Source: Agrococcus lahaulensis DSM 17612
GTDB lineage: Bacteria > Actinomycetota > Actinomycetes > Actinomycetales > Microbacteriaceae
Assembly (NCBI RefSeq): GCF_000425105.1
Contig: NZ_AULD01000005.1
Coordinates: forward strand, 372,001-436,000
Length of the DNA: 64,000 bases
Reading direction: 5' to 3'
The notes under the pieces are model-generated. The model saw nothing but the letters and a program-made list of their open reading frames with translations, did not search any database and was not told the origin of the DNA. How positions within the stretch are numbered: the first letter of the stretch is position 1; every line of letters starts with the position of its first letter. This document shows, one piece after another, positions 40,466 through 49,261 of this stretch. The translations under genes were made by a program, and so were the position numbers.

Positions 40466-41917
40466 ATGGATCCGCTCCTGGTCGTCGTCGCCCTGCTCGG
40501 GATGCTCCTCGCGGGCGCGCTCGGCGCGCTGCTCGGCTCGCGCGCCGGTCGCGCCCGCGCCGACGCGGAGCACGCGGCGAGCATCGGCGAGCTGCAGGTC
40601 GCGCGCAGCCGGCTCGAGCTCATCGAGGGCGAGCGCGCCCGCGAGCGCGACGTGGCCGAGCGCCGCCACGCAGCGCAGCTCGAGGAGGTGCGCGCCGAGG
40701 CGGCGCAGCGGCTCGCCGAGGAGCGCGAGCGCGGCCGCGAGGCGATCGCCGAGCTGCAGCAGGACGCGCAGCGACGAGCCGACGAGTTCGCCAAGCTCTC
40801 GAGCGCCGCGCTCGAGCGCAACTCGGCGCTCTTCCTCGAGCAGGCGGAGGAGCGCCTCCGCCGCTCGCAGAGCGAGGGCGCGGCCGAGCTCGCGAAGCGA
40901 GAGCAGGCCGTGCAGCAGCTCGTCGAGCCGCTCTCGAAGTCGCTCGAGTCGGTGCGCTCCGAGGTCACGGCGGCCGAGAAGGCGCGCGCCGAGGCGAACG
41001 CCGCGCTCGCCGAGCAGCTGCAGCTCATGCGCTCGAGCTCCGAGCGGCTCTCGACCGAGACCCGCCAGCTCGTCACGGCGCTGCGGGCGCCGCAGGTGCG
41101 GGGCCGCTGGGGCGAGCTGCAGCTGCGGCGCGTCGTCGAGGCCGCCGGCATGCTGCAGCACGTCGACTTCACCGAGCAGGCGCACCACGCCACCGACGAC
41201 GGCGCGCTGCGCCCCGACATGCTCGTGCACCTGCCGGGCGACAAGCAGGTGATCGTCGACGCGAAGGTCGCCTTCGCGGGCTACCTCGAGGCGATGGAGG
41301 CGAGCGACGACGCGACGCGCGACAAGCGGCTCGATGCGCACGCGCGGCACCTCCGCGACCACATCGACCAGCTCGGCTCGAAGGCCTACTGGGAGGCGGT
41401 GCCGGGCAGCCCCGAGTTCGTCGTGATGTTCGTGCCCGCCGAGCCGTTCCTCAACGCCGCGCTCGAGCGCGACCCGACGCTCTTCGAGCGCGCCTTCGAG
41501 CGCAACGTCGTGCTCGCGACGCCCGCGACGCTCGTCGCCCTCCTCCGCACCGTCGGCTACACCTGGCGGCAGGAGCAGCTCGCCGGCGAGGCGCTGCAGG
41601 TGCTCGAAGTGGGGCGCGAGCTGCACAAGCGGCTCGGCACGATGGGCACCCACCTGACGAAGCTCGGCAGCAGCCTCAACCGCACGGTCGAGGCGTACAA
41701 CGCCTTCAACGCATCCCTCGACCGCAACGTCGTGACCCAGGCCCGGCGCTTCTCGAGCCTGCAGGGACTCGAGCCCTCGCTCGAGCGCCACCCGCCGCTC
41801 GAGGTGCTCGCGGTCGCCGCGCAGAAGCCCGACGTGCACGCCGACGACGCGATCCGCGACATGGCGCGCGAGGCGGTGCGAGATGCCGCCGAAGCGGGGC
41901 CCTCGGCGGTAGCGTGA
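40466..41917 (+). CDS. rmuC: DNA recombination protein RmuC
   Basis: 483 residues. An N-terminal membrane anchor (VVVALLGMLLAGALGALLG) and a long coiled coil (about residues 35-210, many Glu/Arg/Ala) lead to the RmuC nuclease-like core: RGRWGELQLRRVVEAAGMLQHVDF, DKQVIVDAKVAFAGYLEA, SPEFVVMFVPAEPFLNAAL and the tail EAYNAFNASLDRNVVTQAR. RmuC limits inversions at inverted repeats. Confidence 0.93.
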   Translation: MDPLLVVVALLGMLLAGALGALLGSRAGRARADAEHAASIGELQVARSRLELIEGERARERDVAERRHAAQLEEVRAEAAQRLAEERERGREAIAELQQDAQRRADEFAKLSSAALERNSALFLEQAEERLRRSQSEGAAELAKREQAVQQLVEPLSKSLESVRSEVTAAEKARAEANAALAEQLQLMRSSSERLSTETRQLVTALRAPQVRGRWGELQLRRVVEAAGMLQHVDFTEQAHHATDDGALRPDMLVHLPGDKQVIVDAKVAFAGYLEAMEASDDATRDKRLDAHARHLRDHIDQLGSKAYWEAVPGSPEFVVMFVPAEPFLNAALERDPTLFERAFERNVVLATPATLVALLRTVGYTWRQEQLAGEALQVLEVGRELHKRLGTMGTHLTKLGSSLNRTVEAYNAFNASLDRNVVTQARRFSSLQGLEPSLERHPPLEVLAVAAQKPDVHADDAIRDMAREAVRDAAEAGPSAVA

Positions 41918-41921
41918 GCGC

Positions 41922-42569
41922 GTGACCGAGATCCCCGTCGCCGCGACCCTCGTACTGGTGCGCGACGGGCACGCCGGCGCCATCGAGGTGCTGATGCTGC
42001 AGCGGCCCGACCGCGGCTCCTTCCCCGGCGGCTGGGTCTTCCCCGGCGGCCGCGTCGAGCCGGTCGACGAGGCGGCCGACGAGGAGACCACGGCGCGGAA
42101 CGCCGCGGTGCGCGAGACGGCCGAGGAGAGCGCGCTCGTCGTCGACCCCGCGGCGCTCGTGCCGCTGTCGCAGTGGATCCCGCCCGAGCAGCTCGCGACG
42201 AAGTTCCACACCTGGTTCTTCGTCGCCCGGGCTCCCGAGGGCGAGCTGCGCCTGCAGCAGGCCGAGGCGATCGACGCGACCTGGATCCGACCGGCGGATG
42301 CGCTCAAGCGGCACGGGAAGGGCGACCTGCGATTGTTCCCGCCCACGTGGGTGACGCTCGACACCCTGCTGCCGTTCCCGACCGTCGACGCGGCGCTCAC
42401 GGCGATCGCCGCCCGCGAGCCGCAGCGCTACGCGACGAAGCAGGACCCCGCTCGGGCGCTCGCGCTCTGGGAGGGCGACGAGGCGTACGACGGGAGTGCC
42501 GACTCCGAGGAGGGTCCGCGACATCGGCTGCACGTCGGGGCGCTGCCCTGGCGGTTCGAGCACCGCTGA
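41922..42569 (+). CDS. NUDIX hydrolase
   Basis: 215 residues. The NUDIX box is GGRVEPVDEAADEETTARNAAVRETAEESAL, with an insertion relative to the standard 23-residue box and the REtaEE core intact. The preceding MLQRPDRGSFPGGWVFPGG and the later FHTWFFVARAP are common to NUDT19-like hydrolases. GTG start four bases after rmuC. Confidence 0.88.
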   Translation: MTEIPVAATLVLVRDGHAGAIEVLMLQRPDRGSFPGGWVFPGGRVEPVDEAADEETTARNAAVRETAEESALVVDPAALVPLSQWIPPEQLATKFHTWFFVARAPEGELRLQQAEAIDATWIRPADALKRHGKGDLRLFPPTWVTLDTLLPFPTVDAALTAIAAREPQRYATKQDPARALALWEGDEAYDGSADSEEGPRHRLHVGALPWRFEHR

Positions 42570-42604
42570 TCTCGACACGGCCGACGTCGTCGGCCGACTC
42601 GATC
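42568..42604. repeat. Palindromic repeat family A, solitary copy outside the paa cluster
   Basis: GATCTCGACACGGCCGACG ... CGGCCGACTCGATC, a diverged copy of the repeats concentrated at 2.8-11.2 kb. It lies between the NUDIX gene and the MarR promoter. Confidence 0.6.
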
Positions 42605-42638
42605 GCCGGGGAGCGCGTCTTGAGCAGATGCTAAGCCG

Positions 42639-42666
42639 GGCGAACTATGAGCCGTGGTTGTAGCAT
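42639..42666 (+). promoter_or_regulatory. Promoter of the first MarR gene (probably leaderless)
   Basis: TAGCAT (42661-42666) ends six bases before the ATG at 42673, so transcription would begin at the start codon. The -35 is weak (GGCGAA). The segment ACTATGAG...GTGG is shared with the promoter of the second MarR gene at 50850-50877. Confidence 0.5.
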
Positions 42667-42672
42667 CGGCTC

Positions 42673-43263
42673 ATGAGTGAGGCAGTGCGCGATGACGATC
42701 GCGCCCTCGTCGATCCCCGCCGCCTCGACGCATCAGCTCTGCTCGTGCGCGAGCAGGGTCTCAGCGGCGCGGAGGTCGATGAGATCACCGACCTCTTCCA
42801 CGCGCTGCGCCGATGGCATCGCACGTCGGCCGCACACAGCGAGGCGAGCCGCCGCTACATGAGGCTCGGCGAGAACGACATGCGCGCGATCCGCTACGTG
42901 ATGTCGGCCGGCCGCGACGGCGGGATCGTCACCTCCACGATGATCGCCGAGCACCTCGGGATCACGGGGCCGTCGGTGACGAAGCTGCTCGATCGCCTCG
43001 AGCACGCCGGCCACATCCGTCGCGAGCGGCATCCGCGCGACCGCCGCTCGCTCTCGATCGTCGTGACCGACGAGACCCGCGCGCAGGCGACGGCGTCGGT
43101 CGGCGCCGATCACGCGCGGCGCTACGCCGTCGCCGCGGCGCTCTCGCCCGAGGAGCGGCGGGCGGCGACGAAGTTCCTGAGCATGCTCGCCGACCTCCCG
43201 GTCGCCGAGCACCTCGCCACCGAGGCGGATGCGGCGGCGCGGCCCGCGCACGGAGCGGACTAG
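42673..43263 (+). CDS. MarR family regulator (paralogue 1, left flank of the carotenoid cluster)
   Basis: 196 residues with a winged helix: SRRYMRLGENDMRAIRYVMSA, VTSTMIAEHLGITGPSVTKLLDRLEHAGHIRRERHPRDRRSLSIVVT. It is closely related over its whole length to the regulator at 50884-51456. MarR-type CrtR regulators control carotenoid genes in corynebacteria; a similar role is inferred. Its stop interlocks with the convergent glycosylase stop in the sequence CTAG. Confidence 0.88.
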   Translation: MSEAVRDDDRALVDPRRLDASALLVREQGLSGAEVDEITDLFHALRRWHRTSAAHSEASRRYMRLGENDMRAIRYVMSAGRDGGIVTSTMIAEHLGITGPSVTKLLDRLEHAGHIRRERHPRDRRSLSIVVTDETRAQATASVGADHARRYAVAAALSPEERRAATKFLSMLADLPVAEHLATEADAAARPAHGAD

Positions 43264-43679
43264 GGTCGCTCCCACTCCGCGACCGAGCCCGGCTCGACCG
43301 TGAAGAGCGGATGCGGGACCGGGCGTCGGGCGTATCGGAGCCGCTCGGGCGTGCGGCGCGCGAGCTTCGCCCGCAGGTGCGCCCATTCGTACTCGAGCTG
43401 GCCGTCGGTGACGACCATCCGCGGCGCCGGTCCCGGCACGTCGATGCGCGAGCGGTCGAAGCGGTAGCCGCGCGCCTCCGCGGCGTCGGCGACGCCGACG
43501 AGGTAGGCGCCGATCGCGGCGATGGGATCGGGCTGCTCGCGGAAGCGCTGCAGCTGCGGGTGCCGCGTGTAGCCGCGCGTGCGGCCGGCGAGCACCGCTT
43601 GCGCGAGGAGGGCCTCGCGCCAGCACGCGGTGAGCCCCGGCCGATCGAGGAGCCCGGGGTGGAGCGACCAGATCCTCAC
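43260..43679 (-). CDS. Pyrimidine-dimer DNA glycosylase/endonuclease V family protein
   Basis: 139 residues of the Pyr_excise family. VRIWSLHPGLLDRPGLTACWREALLAQAVLAGRTRGYTRHPQLQRF is the family signature, followed by YLVGVADAAEARGYRFDRSRI. It should excise UV-induced pyrimidine dimers. The GTG start overlaps the upstream oxidoreductase gene by GTGA, so it is the last gene of the carotenoid operon. A link of pigment and UV repair is functionally sensible. Confidence 0.82.
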   Translation of the reverse strand: MRIWSLHPGLLDRPGLTACWREALLAQAVLAGRTRGYTRHPQLQRFREQPDPIAAIGAYLVGVADAAEARGYRFDRSRIDVPGPAPRMVVTDGQLEYEWAHLRAKLARRTPERLRYARRPVPHPLFTVEPGSVAEWERP

Positions 43680-45208
43680 GAGCCCGCCGCCTCCGCGGCC
43701 GCGACGATGCGGCTCGCCATGACCTCGAAGATCACCTGGTGCGCGGGCACGAGCGACCACCAGTAGAGGCGGCCGCTCAGCCCGCTCGGCAGGAACACGG
43801 CGCGCTGGCGGTAGTGCGCGCCGCTGCCCCGCGGGGTGACCTCGAGCTCGAGCCAGGCGCGCCCGGGCACGCGCATCTCGGCACGCAGCCGCAGCAGGCG
43901 CCCGCGCTCGATGCGCTCGACGCGCCACCAGTCGACGACGTCGCCCTCGCGGAGCGCGTCCGGGTCGCGCCGCCCGCGGCGCAGCCCGACGCCCCCGACC
44001 AGGCGGTCGGCGAGGCCGCGGATGCTCCACAGCAGCGGCACCGAGTACCAGCCGCGGTCGCCCCCGATCGACTCCAGGACGCGCCAGACCGCCTCGGGAG
44101 ACGCATCCGTCGACCGCTCGCGCGCATCTTCGAAGACCGTCGATCCCGACCAGCTCGGATCGCTCGGCAGCGGATCGGACGGGGCGCCCGCGGGGCTCGC
44201 CGAGCGCCAGCTCGACTCGATGTCGCCCGAGCGCTCCCGCGCGAGCGCGAGCCGCACGGCTTGGCGATAGCCCGTGAGCCCCGCCGCGGGTGGAGGGATG
44301 ACCGCGTCGATCCGGCGCTCCTCGACGACGCAGTCGTGCAGCAGGGAGCCGATGAGGGGCACGGCGATCGCCCGGGGCACAGGCGTGACGAGGTTGACCC
44401 ACTGCGAAGCGAGCCACGGCGTGAGCACCGGCAGCGGCGCGATCGGCCGCTGCGGCAGGCCCGCCTCGAGCGCGTAGCCGTTCATCACCTGACCGTAGCG
44501 CAGCACGTCCGGGCCGCCGATGTCGAAGGCGCCGTGCACCTCGCTCGGCACGGTCGCAGCGCGCACGAGGTAGTGCAGCACGTCGCGCACCGCGATCGGC
44601 TGCACGAAGTTGCGCACCCAGCGCGGCGCCGGCATGTACGGCAGCACCTCGGTGAGGTGGCGGATCATCTCGAAGGAGGCAGAGCCGGATCCGATCACGA
44701 TGCCCGCCTCGAGCACGATCGTCGGCACCCCCGAGGCGAGCAGCGCCTCCCCCACCGCGACGCGCGAGGCGAGGTGCTTCGAGAGCCGCTCGCCCTCCGG
44801 GTGGAGGCCCGAGAGGTAGACGATGCGCCCGACTCCCGCGGCCCGCGCCGCGGCCGCGACGTTCCGCGCCTGCGCGAGCTCCGCCGCCTCGAAGTCGCCG
44901 CCCGCGCTCATCGCGTGCACGAGGTGGAAGACGACCTCCTGCCCCGCGAACGCCGCCGCGAGGGTCGACGGGTCCTCGAGGTCGCCGCGCACGACCTCGA
45001 CCTCGGCTGCCCAGGATGCGTCGGCGAGTCGGCGGGGATCCCGCGCGAGCGCGCGGACCCGGTGCCCAGCGAGGGCGAGCCGCGGGATGAGGCGCCCGCC
45101 GACGTAGCCGGTCGCCCCGGTGACGAGCACCGAGCGGCGCTCCGACGCCGGCAGCCGCTCGACCGGCGGCTCGGGCGGGACTCCGCCCGCGTGCTCGCGC
45201 GCGGTCAT
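43676..45208 (-). CDS. NAD(P)-binding SDR protein with DUF2867 domain
   Basis: 510 residues. Residues 25 to about 310 form an extended SDR fold: VLVTGATGYVGGRLIPRLALAGHRVRALARDP, then GDLEDPSTLAAAF and the active-site region IVYLSGLHPEG, with DIGGPDVLRYGQVMNGYA. The last 170 residues are DUF2867 (WYSVPLLWSIRGLADRLVGGVGLRRGRRDP ... WWSLVPAHQVIFEVMASRI). Starts ATGA on the crtEb stop. Reaction unknown; its place in the operon suggests pigment or membrane-lipid modification. Confidence 0.82.
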   Translation of the reverse strand: MTAREHAGGVPPEPPVERLPASERRSVLVTGATGYVGGRLIPRLALAGHRVRALARDPRRLADASWAAEVEVVRGDLEDPSTLAAAFAGQEVVFHLVHAMSAGGDFEAAELAQARNVAAAARAAGVGRIVYLSGLHPEGERLSKHLASRVAVGEALLASGVPTIVLEAGIVIGSGSASFEMIRHLTEVLPYMPAPRWVRNFVQPIAVRDVLHYLVRAATVPSEVHGAFDIGGPDVLRYGQVMNGYALEAGLPQRPIAPLPVLTPWLASQWVNLVTPVPRAIAVPLIGSLLHDCVVEERRIDAVIPPPAAGLTGYRQAVRLALARERSGDIESSWRSASPAGAPSDPLPSDPSWSGSTVFEDARERSTDASPEAVWRVLESIGGDRGWYSVPLLWSIRGLADRLVGGVGLRRGRRDPDALREGDVVDWWRVERIERGRLLRLRAEMRVPGRAWLELEVTPRGSGAHYRQRAVFLPSGLSGRLYWWSLVPAHQVIFEVMASRIVAAAEAAGS

Positions 45209-46104
45209 CGGGCGAGCATCCCCCACGCGATGCACAGCATCGTGACGAGGAACCCGCAGCCGTAGTTGACCCAGAGGAAGCGGCGCCAGCCGCGGTTCGC
45301 CGCGGCGCTCGACGCGTCGGTGATGCGCCAGAACGGCGCCGCGAGCGCGATGTACGGCACGGCGACGAGCGCCCCGAGCGAGGCGGGCCACGGCGCGAGC
45401 AGCATGAGCGCCCCCGCGAGCGCCCACAGCGCGATCGCGAGCCGCACGGTCGCGCGGGCGCCGAGCACGGTCGCGACCGACGCGATGCCGCCCTCGCGGT
45501 CGGGCACGACATCCTGCACGGCGCCGAAGGCGTGGCTCGCCATGCCCCAGGAGAAGAACGCGACGAGGATCGCGACGAGCTGCGGCGTCCATTCGGTGCC
45601 CGCGAGCACGAGGCCGTAGACGGCAGGGCTCACGAAGTGGGTGCTCGAGGTGATCGAGTCGAGCACCGGCACCTCCTTGAAGCGCAGGCCCCGCGCGGAG
45701 TAGGCGACGACCGCGAACAGGCTCACCGCGAGCACCGCCCACGACGCCGGGTCGCCCATCGCCACGAGCGCGACCACGAACGGCAGCGCGAGCCCGACCG
45801 ACCACGCGAGCGTCGCGCGGTGCGTCTCCGGCGGCAGCAGCGCGCCCTCGACGCCGCCCTTCCGCGGGTTCTTCGCATCGGATGCGTAGTCGAAGACGTC
45901 GTTGATGCCGTACATCGCGAGGTTGTACGGCACGAGGAAGAAGAGGGTGCCGATGATCGTGCGGACGTCGACCGTGCCGGTCGTGAGCACCATCGCGGCG
46001 GCGAACGGGAAGGCCGTGTTGATCCAGCTCACGGGGCGGGAGGCCAGCAGCAGCCGGCGGGCGAGGCCGGGGCCGGTGACCGCGCCCTGGGCGACCTCAC
46101 GCAT
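45205..46104 (-). CDS. crtEb: Lycopene elongase/prenyltransferase of the UbiA family
   Basis: 299-residue membrane prenyltransferase that adds C5 units to lycopene to make C50 carotenoids. Aspartate motifs are MYGINDVFDYASDAKNP and AFGAVQDVVPDREGGIASVATVLGA, as in UbiA proteins of crt clusters; about eight hydrophobic segments. The Asn-Asp start SWINTAFPFAAAM is typical of CrtEb. It overlaps crtYf by eight bases. Confidence 0.92.
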   Translation of the reverse strand: MREVAQGAVTGPGLARRLLLASRPVSWINTAFPFAAAMVLTTGTVDVRTIIGTLFFLVPYNLAMYGINDVFDYASDAKNPRKGGVEGALLPPETHRATLAWSVGLALPFVVALVAMGDPASWAVLAVSLFAVVAYSARGLRFKEVPVLDSITSSTHFVSPAVYGLVLAGTEWTPQLVAILVAFFSWGMASHAFGAVQDVVPDREGGIASVATVLGARATVRLAIALWALAGALMLLAPWPASLGALVAVPYIALAAPFWRITDASSAAANRGWRRFLWVNYGCGFLVTMLCIAWGMLAR

Positions 46105-46444
46105 CCGTCGCCTCCGACGCGGGCGCGGCAGGCGCGCCGTCGCGGCCGCGCGCGACCCGGCTCGGCAGCAGCGTCCAGATCGCGGCGGCCAGCAGCACGG
46201 CGATGAGCGCGTAGCCGAGGTCCTCGACCGGGGCGAGGCCGACGCGCGGCCCGAGGAGCTTCCCGTCGTCGTAGCGGAAGAGGTCGGCCGCGATCATGAG
46301 CGAGTCGAACACGATCGTGAGCGCGAGCACGATGGCCGCGGCGATCGCGAGCGCTCCCCAGCGGCGGCGATCCCGGCGCAGCGCGAGCACCGCCGCGACG
46401 ATCGAGGCGGCCAGCAGCGGCGCGAGCACGAGAATGTAGCTCAC
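46097..46444 (-). CDS. crtYf: C50 carotenoid epsilon-cyclase subunit CrtYf
   Basis: 115-residue membrane protein, one half of the heterodimeric lycopene-type cyclase. It has three hydrophobic segments and the PVEDLGYALIAVLLAAAIW motif with the conserved acidic residue. GTG start overlaps crtYe. Together with CrtYe it cyclises the C50 precursor, as known for decaprenoxanthin and sarcinaxanthin pathways; ring type cannot be read from sequence. Confidence 0.9.
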   Translation of the reverse strand: MSYILVLAPLLAASIVAAVLALRRDRRRWGALAIAAAIVLALTIVFDSLMIAADLFRYDDGKLLGPRVGLAPVEDLGYALIAVLLAAAIWTLLPSRVARGRDGAPAAPASEATDA

Positions 46445-46779
46445 GCGTGCTCCTCGGCCCTGGCGCGGCGGCTCGCGAGCAGCCGCTCGCCTGCCGCGAA
46501 GGCGACGAGCGAGACGTAGGCGAGGAACGTGATGAAGAAGAGCTCCTCGATCGGCAGGTGCGGGAGCACCTCGAAGCCCGTCATCCAGGGCGAGGCGCCG
46601 AGCCGGAAGTTGCCGGTCGCGATGCACGCGAGGTCGGTGATGAGCAGCACCGCGGCGGTGCCGGCGATCGCGCCGAGCGCGCGCAGCGGGTCGGCGAAGA
46701 GCGCGAGCCGCCAGCGCGCGTCGAGGAGGCCGACGCACACGCCCGAGACGACGATCGCGGCGAGGTAGACGAAGCTCAC
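46441..46779 (-). CDS. crtYe: C50 carotenoid cyclase subunit CrtYe
   Basis: 112-residue membrane protein, the other cyclase half. LPHLPIEELFFITFLAYVSLVAF holds the PxEE motif; three hydrophobic segments precede it. GTG start overlaps crtI by GTGA. Same fold as CrtYf, which suggests an ancestral duplication known for this family. Confidence 0.9.
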   Translation of the reverse strand: MSFVYLAAIVVSGVCVGLLDARWRLALFADPLRALGAIAGTAAVLLITDLACIATGNFRLGASPWMTGFEVLPHLPIEELFFITFLAYVSLVAFAAGERLLASRRARAEEHA

Positions 46780-48356
46780 CGCGACTGCCCCGCTCGCTCG
46801 GGCTCGAGCGGCTGCAGCGGGCCGGTCGAGCGGTCGCCGCGCACGTGCTTGACGACGAGCTCGGCCGAGATGAGGCACATCGGCACGCCGATGCCGGGCA
46901 CGGTCGTCGAGCCGGCCAGCAGGAGGTCGCGCACCGCCGGGTGCTTCGTCGAGCCGCGCAGGAACGCCGACTGGCGGAGCGTGTGCGCGGGACCGAGCGC
47001 GGTGCCGCGCCACGCGTCGAGGTCGACCGCGAAGTCGGCGGGCCCGACCGTGCGGCGGGTCACGACGCGCTCGGCGAGCCGCTCGATGCCCGCCCACTCG
47101 GCGATCTGCGCGATCGCCCGATCGGCGATCGCCTCGACCGCCGCGTCGCCGGCGCCGTCGATGCCGCCGCGGCCGAGCCGCGGGTCGGCCGGCACCGGCA
47201 CGAGCACGAAGAGCGCCTCGTGGCCGACGGGCGCGACCGAGGGGTCGGTCGCGGATGTCCGGCTGACGTAGAGCGAGGCGGGGTCGGTGACGCCGTCGGC
47301 CGGGTCGGCGGCGGGCGGGCCGAAGATGCGCCCGAAGCCGTCCTCCCAGTCGCGCGTGAAGAGGAGCGTGTGGTGCTCGAGCTCGGGCAGCTCGCCCTCG
47401 ACGCCGAGCATGACGAGCACGGCCGACGGGCCCGCGACGCGCTTCGCCCAGCGGCGGCGGCCGCGCGCCGCGACGCCCGGCACGTGCGCGAGCAGCTTCG
47501 TGTCGGTCGCGTGGCCGTCGGCGGCCGAGACCACCAGGTCGGCGTCGATGCGCTCGCCGGTCTCGAGCAGCACGCCGCGCGCGGCGCCCTGCTCGACGAC
47601 GATCCGGCGCACGCGAGCACCGGTGCGCAGCTCGGCGCCCGCCTCGCGCGCGAGCCGCGCCATCGCGTCGACGAGCACGCCGAAGCCGCCCTGCGGGTAC
47701 CAGACGCCCTCGACGAGGTCGAAGTGGCTCATGAGGTGGTACATCGAGGGCGCCGACCTCGGCTCGGTGCCCAGGAACACCGCGGGGTAGCCGAGCGCCT
47801 GCCGCAGCCGCAGGTCGCGGAACGAGCGCGCGACGCGCGCGTGCAGCGTCTCGACGAGCAGCCGCGCGAGCGTCGGCACGCGGGTGCCGACGCCGAGTCC
47901 GGCGAACGCGCTCGGCGAGTCGAAGCGGTTCGAGAGCAGCCCCGAGGTGGCGAGCTCGGCGGTCTCGCTGGCCGAGCGGAGGTAGCGCCGCAGCTGCTCC
48001 CCCGCCCCGGGCTCGATGCGGTCGAAGGCCGCAACCGTCGCGTCGAGGTCGCCGGACACCTCGAGCGGCTCGTCGACGCCCTCGTAGAGCACCTTGTAGG
48101 CCGGGTCGAGGCGCACGATGTCGGCCTCCGCCTCGAGGCTCGACCCGAGCATCCGGAACGCGTGCTCGTAGGGCTCGCGCATGAGCATCCAGGAGGGGCC
48201 GGTGTCGAACGTGAAGCCCTTCGAGCGCCAGGTGCCGGCGCGGCCGCCGAGCGCCGCGCCCTGCTCGACGAGCACGACCTCATGGCCGTCGCGCGCGAGC
48301 AGGCCCGCGCTCGCGAGACCCGCGACGCCACCGCCGATCACGACGATGCGGCTCAT
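46776..48356 (-). CDS. crtI: Phytoene desaturase
   Basis: 526 residues. FAD-binding RIVVIGGGVAGLASAGLLARDGHEVVLVEQ at the N-terminus, FTFDTGPSWMLMR, and the C-terminal bacterial phytoene dehydrogenase motif GSTTVPGIGVPMCLISAELV. Converts phytoene to lycopene in four steps. Overlaps crtB by ATGA. Confidence 0.95.
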   Translation of the reverse strand: MSRIVVIGGGVAGLASAGLLARDGHEVVLVEQGAALGGRAGTWRSKGFTFDTGPSWMLMREPYEHAFRMLGSSLEAEADIVRLDPAYKVLYEGVDEPLEVSGDLDATVAAFDRIEPGAGEQLRRYLRSASETAELATSGLLSNRFDSPSAFAGLGVGTRVPTLARLLVETLHARVARSFRDLRLRQALGYPAVFLGTEPRSAPSMYHLMSHFDLVEGVWYPQGGFGVLVDAMARLAREAGAELRTGARVRRIVVEQGAARGVLLETGERIDADLVVSAADGHATDTKLLAHVPGVAARGRRRWAKRVAGPSAVLVMLGVEGELPELEHHTLLFTRDWEDGFGRIFGPPAADPADGVTDPASLYVSRTSATDPSVAPVGHEALFVLVPVPADPRLGRGGIDGAGDAAVEAIADRAIAQIAEWAGIERLAERVVTRRTVGPADFAVDLDAWRGTALGPAHTLRQSAFLRGSTKHPAVRDLLLAGSTTVPGIGVPMCLISAELVVKHVRGDRSTGPLQPLEPERAGQSR

Positions 48357-49261
48357 CGGGCCGGCTCCAGCCGCGCCTCGCGCGAGCCGGTCGCGCGCGC
48401 GACGCTCGCGCCGAGCGCGGCCCGGGCGACGATCGCGGCCTTCTCGGTGCTCGGCACGCTGATGCGGCGGCGCGGGAGCTCGTCGGCGGGGGTCGCGCGG
48501 ATGCGCCTGGCGAGCGCCGCGAAGAGGCCGTGCGCGGCGAGCACGGCCGGTCGGGCGTCGCGCGGCAGCAGCGGCACGGTGTCGCGCGCGATGCGCAGCT
48601 CGCCCTCGAGCCGGTCGAGCACGCGGCCGACCGCCTCCGCCGTCGGGTGCGCCGGGTCGACGCCGGGCAGGTAGGCGCGGCCGAGGCCGTCGGCGTCGGC
48701 GCCGATGTCGCGCAGGAAGTTCACGACCTGGAAGGCGGAGCCGAGCGCGCGGGCGCCGCGGTCGACGCGCCGGGCCTCGGCGTCGGGCAGCCGCCGGCCG
48801 CCGAGGAAGCAGCGCACGCACATCAGGCCGACGACCTCGGCGGAGCCGTAGACGTAGCTGCGCAGCTCGCGCTCGTCGCGGAACGCGACCGGCTCGAGGT
48901 CGCGCCGCATGGCCGCGAAGAACGGGGCGGTCTGGTCGGCGGTGATGCCGACGCGGCGGGCCGTCTCGGCGAACGCGTGCACGACGAGGTCGGCGCTGAA
49001 GCCGGTCGCCACCGCGCGTTCGACCTCCCGCTCGAGCGCGTCGAGCACCTCGCGGCACGAGCGGGAGTCGAGGCCCGACTCGGCGCCGGGCCCGTCGACG
49101 ATCTCGTCGGCGACGCGCACGAGCGCGTAGACGCTCGCGATGTCGCCACGCATGACGGGCGGCAGCAGCCGGCTCGCGAGCGCGAACGACGTCGAGTACG
49201 CCTCGATGACCGTCGCGCTCGCGCGCCGGGCGGTGCGGGTGTAGAGGTCGAGGCCCGTCAT
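48353..49261 (-). CDS. crtB: Phytoene synthase
   Basis: 302 residues. The two aspartate-rich substrate sites are VYALVRVADEIVDG and FQVVNFLRDIGADADGLGRAYLP; also YSTSFALASRLLPP and YVYGSAEVVGLMC. Joins two geranylgeranyl diphosphates head to head. ATG start overlaps crtE by ATGA. Confidence 0.95.
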   Translation of the reverse strand: MTGLDLYTRTARRASATVIEAYSTSFALASRLLPPVMRGDIASVYALVRVADEIVDGPGAESGLDSRSCREVLDALEREVERAVATGFSADLVVHAFAETARRVGITADQTAPFFAAMRRDLEPVAFRDERELRSYVYGSAEVVGLMCVRCFLGGRRLPDAEARRVDRGARALGSAFQVVNFLRDIGADADGLGRAYLPGVDPAHPTAEAVGRVLDRLEGELRIARDTVPLLPRDARPAVLAAHGLFAALARRIRATPADELPRRRISVPSTEKAAIVARAALGASVARATGSREARLEPAR